The notes beneath the pieces were generated by a model, which did no database searches, was not told where the DNA came from, and worked only from the letters and a program-made list of their open reading frames with translations. From contig RFHN01000176.1 of the NCBI GenBank assembly GCA_003695835.1, forward strand, positions 1 to 6,457: a DNA stretch of 6,457 nt, read 5' to 3'. Positions 5,596 to 6,457 of this stretch are shown piece by piece (positions within the stretch are counted from its first letter, which is position 1; every line of letters begins with the position of its first letter). Source of the stretch: Armatimonadota bacterium (GTDB lineage Bacteria; Armatimonadota; Fimbriimonadia; Fimbriimonadales; ATM1). The translations under genes were made by a program, and so were the position numbers.

Positions 5596-5794
5596 CCTTC
5601 CCAAGTGGTTGGATAACGTCAACGTCAAGTTTCGCTCGGAGGAGGCTGCGGACACGTCCTATGAGAAGATCCTCGCCATCACGAGCGGCAAGATGAAGTA
5701 TGAGGAAGAGGAGGAAGACCTCGTCGAGGATGTGGACGCCGAGCTGGTAGAAGCAGACGAGGACGAAGAGGCAGAGGAAGTCGAGGAGGAGTAG
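5558..5794 (+). CDS. Small protein with a conserved-looking head and an acidic tail
   Basis: I do not recognise the family. The 78-residue protein has a compact head (about 1-48) beginning MPKCHITGKEIPNLPKWL and continuing through KFRSEEAADTSYEKI, then a tail from 49 to 78 in which 21 of 30 residues are Asp or Glu and none is basic. One Cys (C4) and one His (H5) sit together near the N-terminus; alone they are too few for a zinc site. The CxxTGK/IP-like opening recalls small zinc-ribbon or ribosome-associated proteins, but this is only an impression. The acidic tail suggests binding to a basic partner such as DNA- or RNA-binding proteins or ribosomal proteins. The gene starts inside the preceding membrane-protein gene (38-base overlap) with a strong Shine-Dalgarno, so the two are likely made together. 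Confidence 0.7.
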   Translation: MPKCHITGKEIPNLPKWLDNVNVKFRSEEAADTSYEKILAITSGKMKYEEEEEDLVEDVDAELVEADEDEEAEEVEEE

Positions 5795-5797
5795 AGG

Positions 5798-6109
5798 TCA
5801 GGCTGCGCGCCGTCTTCGCGCCTGCTCCCCTTCGATGTAAGCGACAATCACCTGGTCGGGCCAGTGCGGTTTCGGCCACGTCTTCCGTACAACCTCCAAG
5901 ACGACCTCGGGCGTGATCGCTTCGTCCACCTGAGCCGAGACAAGGCCGATGATAAAGGGTCGCCCGGACGCGTCTCGGCGGAGAACTGCTCGACAAGAAG
6001 TGACTCCGCGTACGGAGGCGATGGCACGCTCGACCCGCTCCAAGCTCGTGGGGCCTGTGTCGCGCAATATGAGGTCGCCAGCGTGCGGAGTCATTTCTCC
6101 AAGGTTCAC
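5798..6109 (-). CDS. Small protein resembling a stand-alone acyl-CoA-synthetase lid domain (tentative)
   Basis: The 103-residue product (98 if the internal ATG at 6094 is used) has an alternating alpha/beta pattern: GDLILRDTG at 11-19, SLERVERAIASVRGV at 22-36, CRAVLRRD at 39-46, FIIGLVSA at 52-59, a helix with EVVLEVVRK, then WPDQVIVAYIEGE and an Arg-rich end. This order resembles the C-terminal lid of acyl-CoA/AMP-forming synthetases (AMP-binding_C type), where a regulator helix precedes PGV-AVVG and a K-P--V-FV strand. The catalytic lysine motif is not seen, and no adenylation domain is attached. The assignment is a guess from pattern. The gene lies 33 bases after the nucleotidyltransferase stop on the same strand and in the same frame, so the two may form an operon. 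GTG at 6109 has a GATACT box 7 bases upstream. Its stop is 3 bases from the end of the convergent acidic-tail gene. Confidence 0.6.
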   Translation of the reverse strand: MNLGEMTPHAGDLILRDTGPTSLERVERAIASVRGVTSCRAVLRRDASGRPFIIGLVSAQVDEAITPEVVLEVVRKTWPKPHWPDQVIVAYIEGEQARRRRAA

Positions 6110-6142
6110 TTTCCGTAGTATCGGCAGAATCGGGCAAGTACT

Positions 6143-6457
6143 TCAGACGGGATCGCCGGGTGAAGCCGCAAGCAGGGCCTGCTCGTACTGTTCGAGGTTG
6201 TCCACGTCGGCCCCGATATCCGCGCTGTGTACGGGAACGGCGTGCACGGACAGCCCGAGTACCCGACCGACCTGTCGCTCCAGGTAGGGAATCGGCAGCG
6301 TCCAAGGAACGAGCTGCCCGAGCAGAACGCGGAGTAACGTGCCGACGCCGACGATCCGCGCGAGCGCGGCGGGCGACTTTCGACTCTGGTACGCCGCCTC
6401 CAAGCGAGGCATCAGACTTGGGAGAGCGGACCGCTGAAGAAGAAACAGATTTCCGCC
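6143..6457 (-). CDS. MobA-like nucleotidyltransferase, C-terminal part (5' end outside window)
   Basis: The frame is open from the window edge to a TGA at 6143-6145, giving the last 104 residues of a longer protein. Visible motifs are GGNLFLLQRSALPSL at the edge, RKSPAALARIVG, LLRVLLGQL, and GADVDNLEQYEQAL near the end. A GGN turn, an RK-P-LAR-LG helix, a hydrophobic LLR-LLG stretch and a closing -DVD- form the C-terminal half of the MobA-like NTP transferase fold (PF12804 type), where the last DVD supplies metal-binding residues. Such enzymes transfer a nucleotide to a sugar, cofactor or small alcohol. Which one cannot be told without the N-terminal G-rich and nucleotide-binding part. The small lid-like protein follows 33 bases downstream. 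Confidence 0.7.
   Translation of the reverse strand, partial: GGNLFLLQRSALPSLMPRLEAAYQSRKSPAALARIVGVGTLLRVLLGQLVPWTLPIPYLERQVGRVLGLSVHAVPVHSADIGADVDNLEQYEQALLAASPGDPV

Noticed and set aside
5701..5794. Purine-rich GAGGA-type tract that looks like a simple repeat.
   Set aside because: It is explained by Glu/Asp codons of the acidic tail and has no fixed period.
5679..6305. Minus-strand open frame of 208 codons across the right-hand genes.
   Set aside because: Its translation is Arg/Ser/Pro-rich and patternless, and it lies across three better-supported coding regions.

Overview
The window is a GC-rich, gene-dense piece of bacterial chromosome with eight protein-coding genes, the last one cut by the right edge. 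I see no RNA gene, mobile element, CRISPR array or phage gene. The lineage cannot be fixed from this sequence. The adenosylhomocysteinase is of the short archaeal/Thermotoga-like type, P-II and HDOD proteins are present, and several genes have a TATACT-like box only 9 to 13 bases before the start codon with no Shine-Dalgarno. This suits a free-living bacterium outside the best-studied groups that uses many leaderless mRNAs. Armatimonadota is a guess, held with low confidence.

Left part (26-2887): adenosylhomocysteinase (ahcY, minus strand) and a polytopic O-antigen ligase/polymerase-like membrane protein (plus strand) are transcribed away from each other. A 63-base gap lies between them, and its palindromic AGTATACT can serve as a -10 box in both directions. 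The ligase-like gene then meets glnB tail to tail, with the stop codons sharing bases.

Middle part (2884-5260): on the minus strand a secreted protein with two apparent carbohydrate-binding-like beta-sandwich domains is followed 21 bases later by glnB, a P-II nitrogen/energy sensor. The glnB gene also has a -10-like box of its own overlapping the end of the upstream gene. Divergent from the secreted protein is an HDOD-domain signalling protein on the plus strand.

Right part (5284-6457): after the HDOD gene come a two-pass membrane protein and a 78-residue protein with a strongly acidic tail. These two overlap by 38 bases. Meeting them from the other strand are a MobA-like nucleotidyltransferase (C-terminal part only) and a roughly 100-residue protein resembling a detached acyl-CoA-synthetase lid domain.

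The genes do not form one obvious pathway: methyl-cycle housekeeping, envelope glycan assembly, nitrogen sensing and signalling sit side by side. The parts most worth following up are the recurrent leaderless promoter architecture, the overlapping membrane/acidic pair, and the small lid-like protein beside the nucleotidyltransferase.
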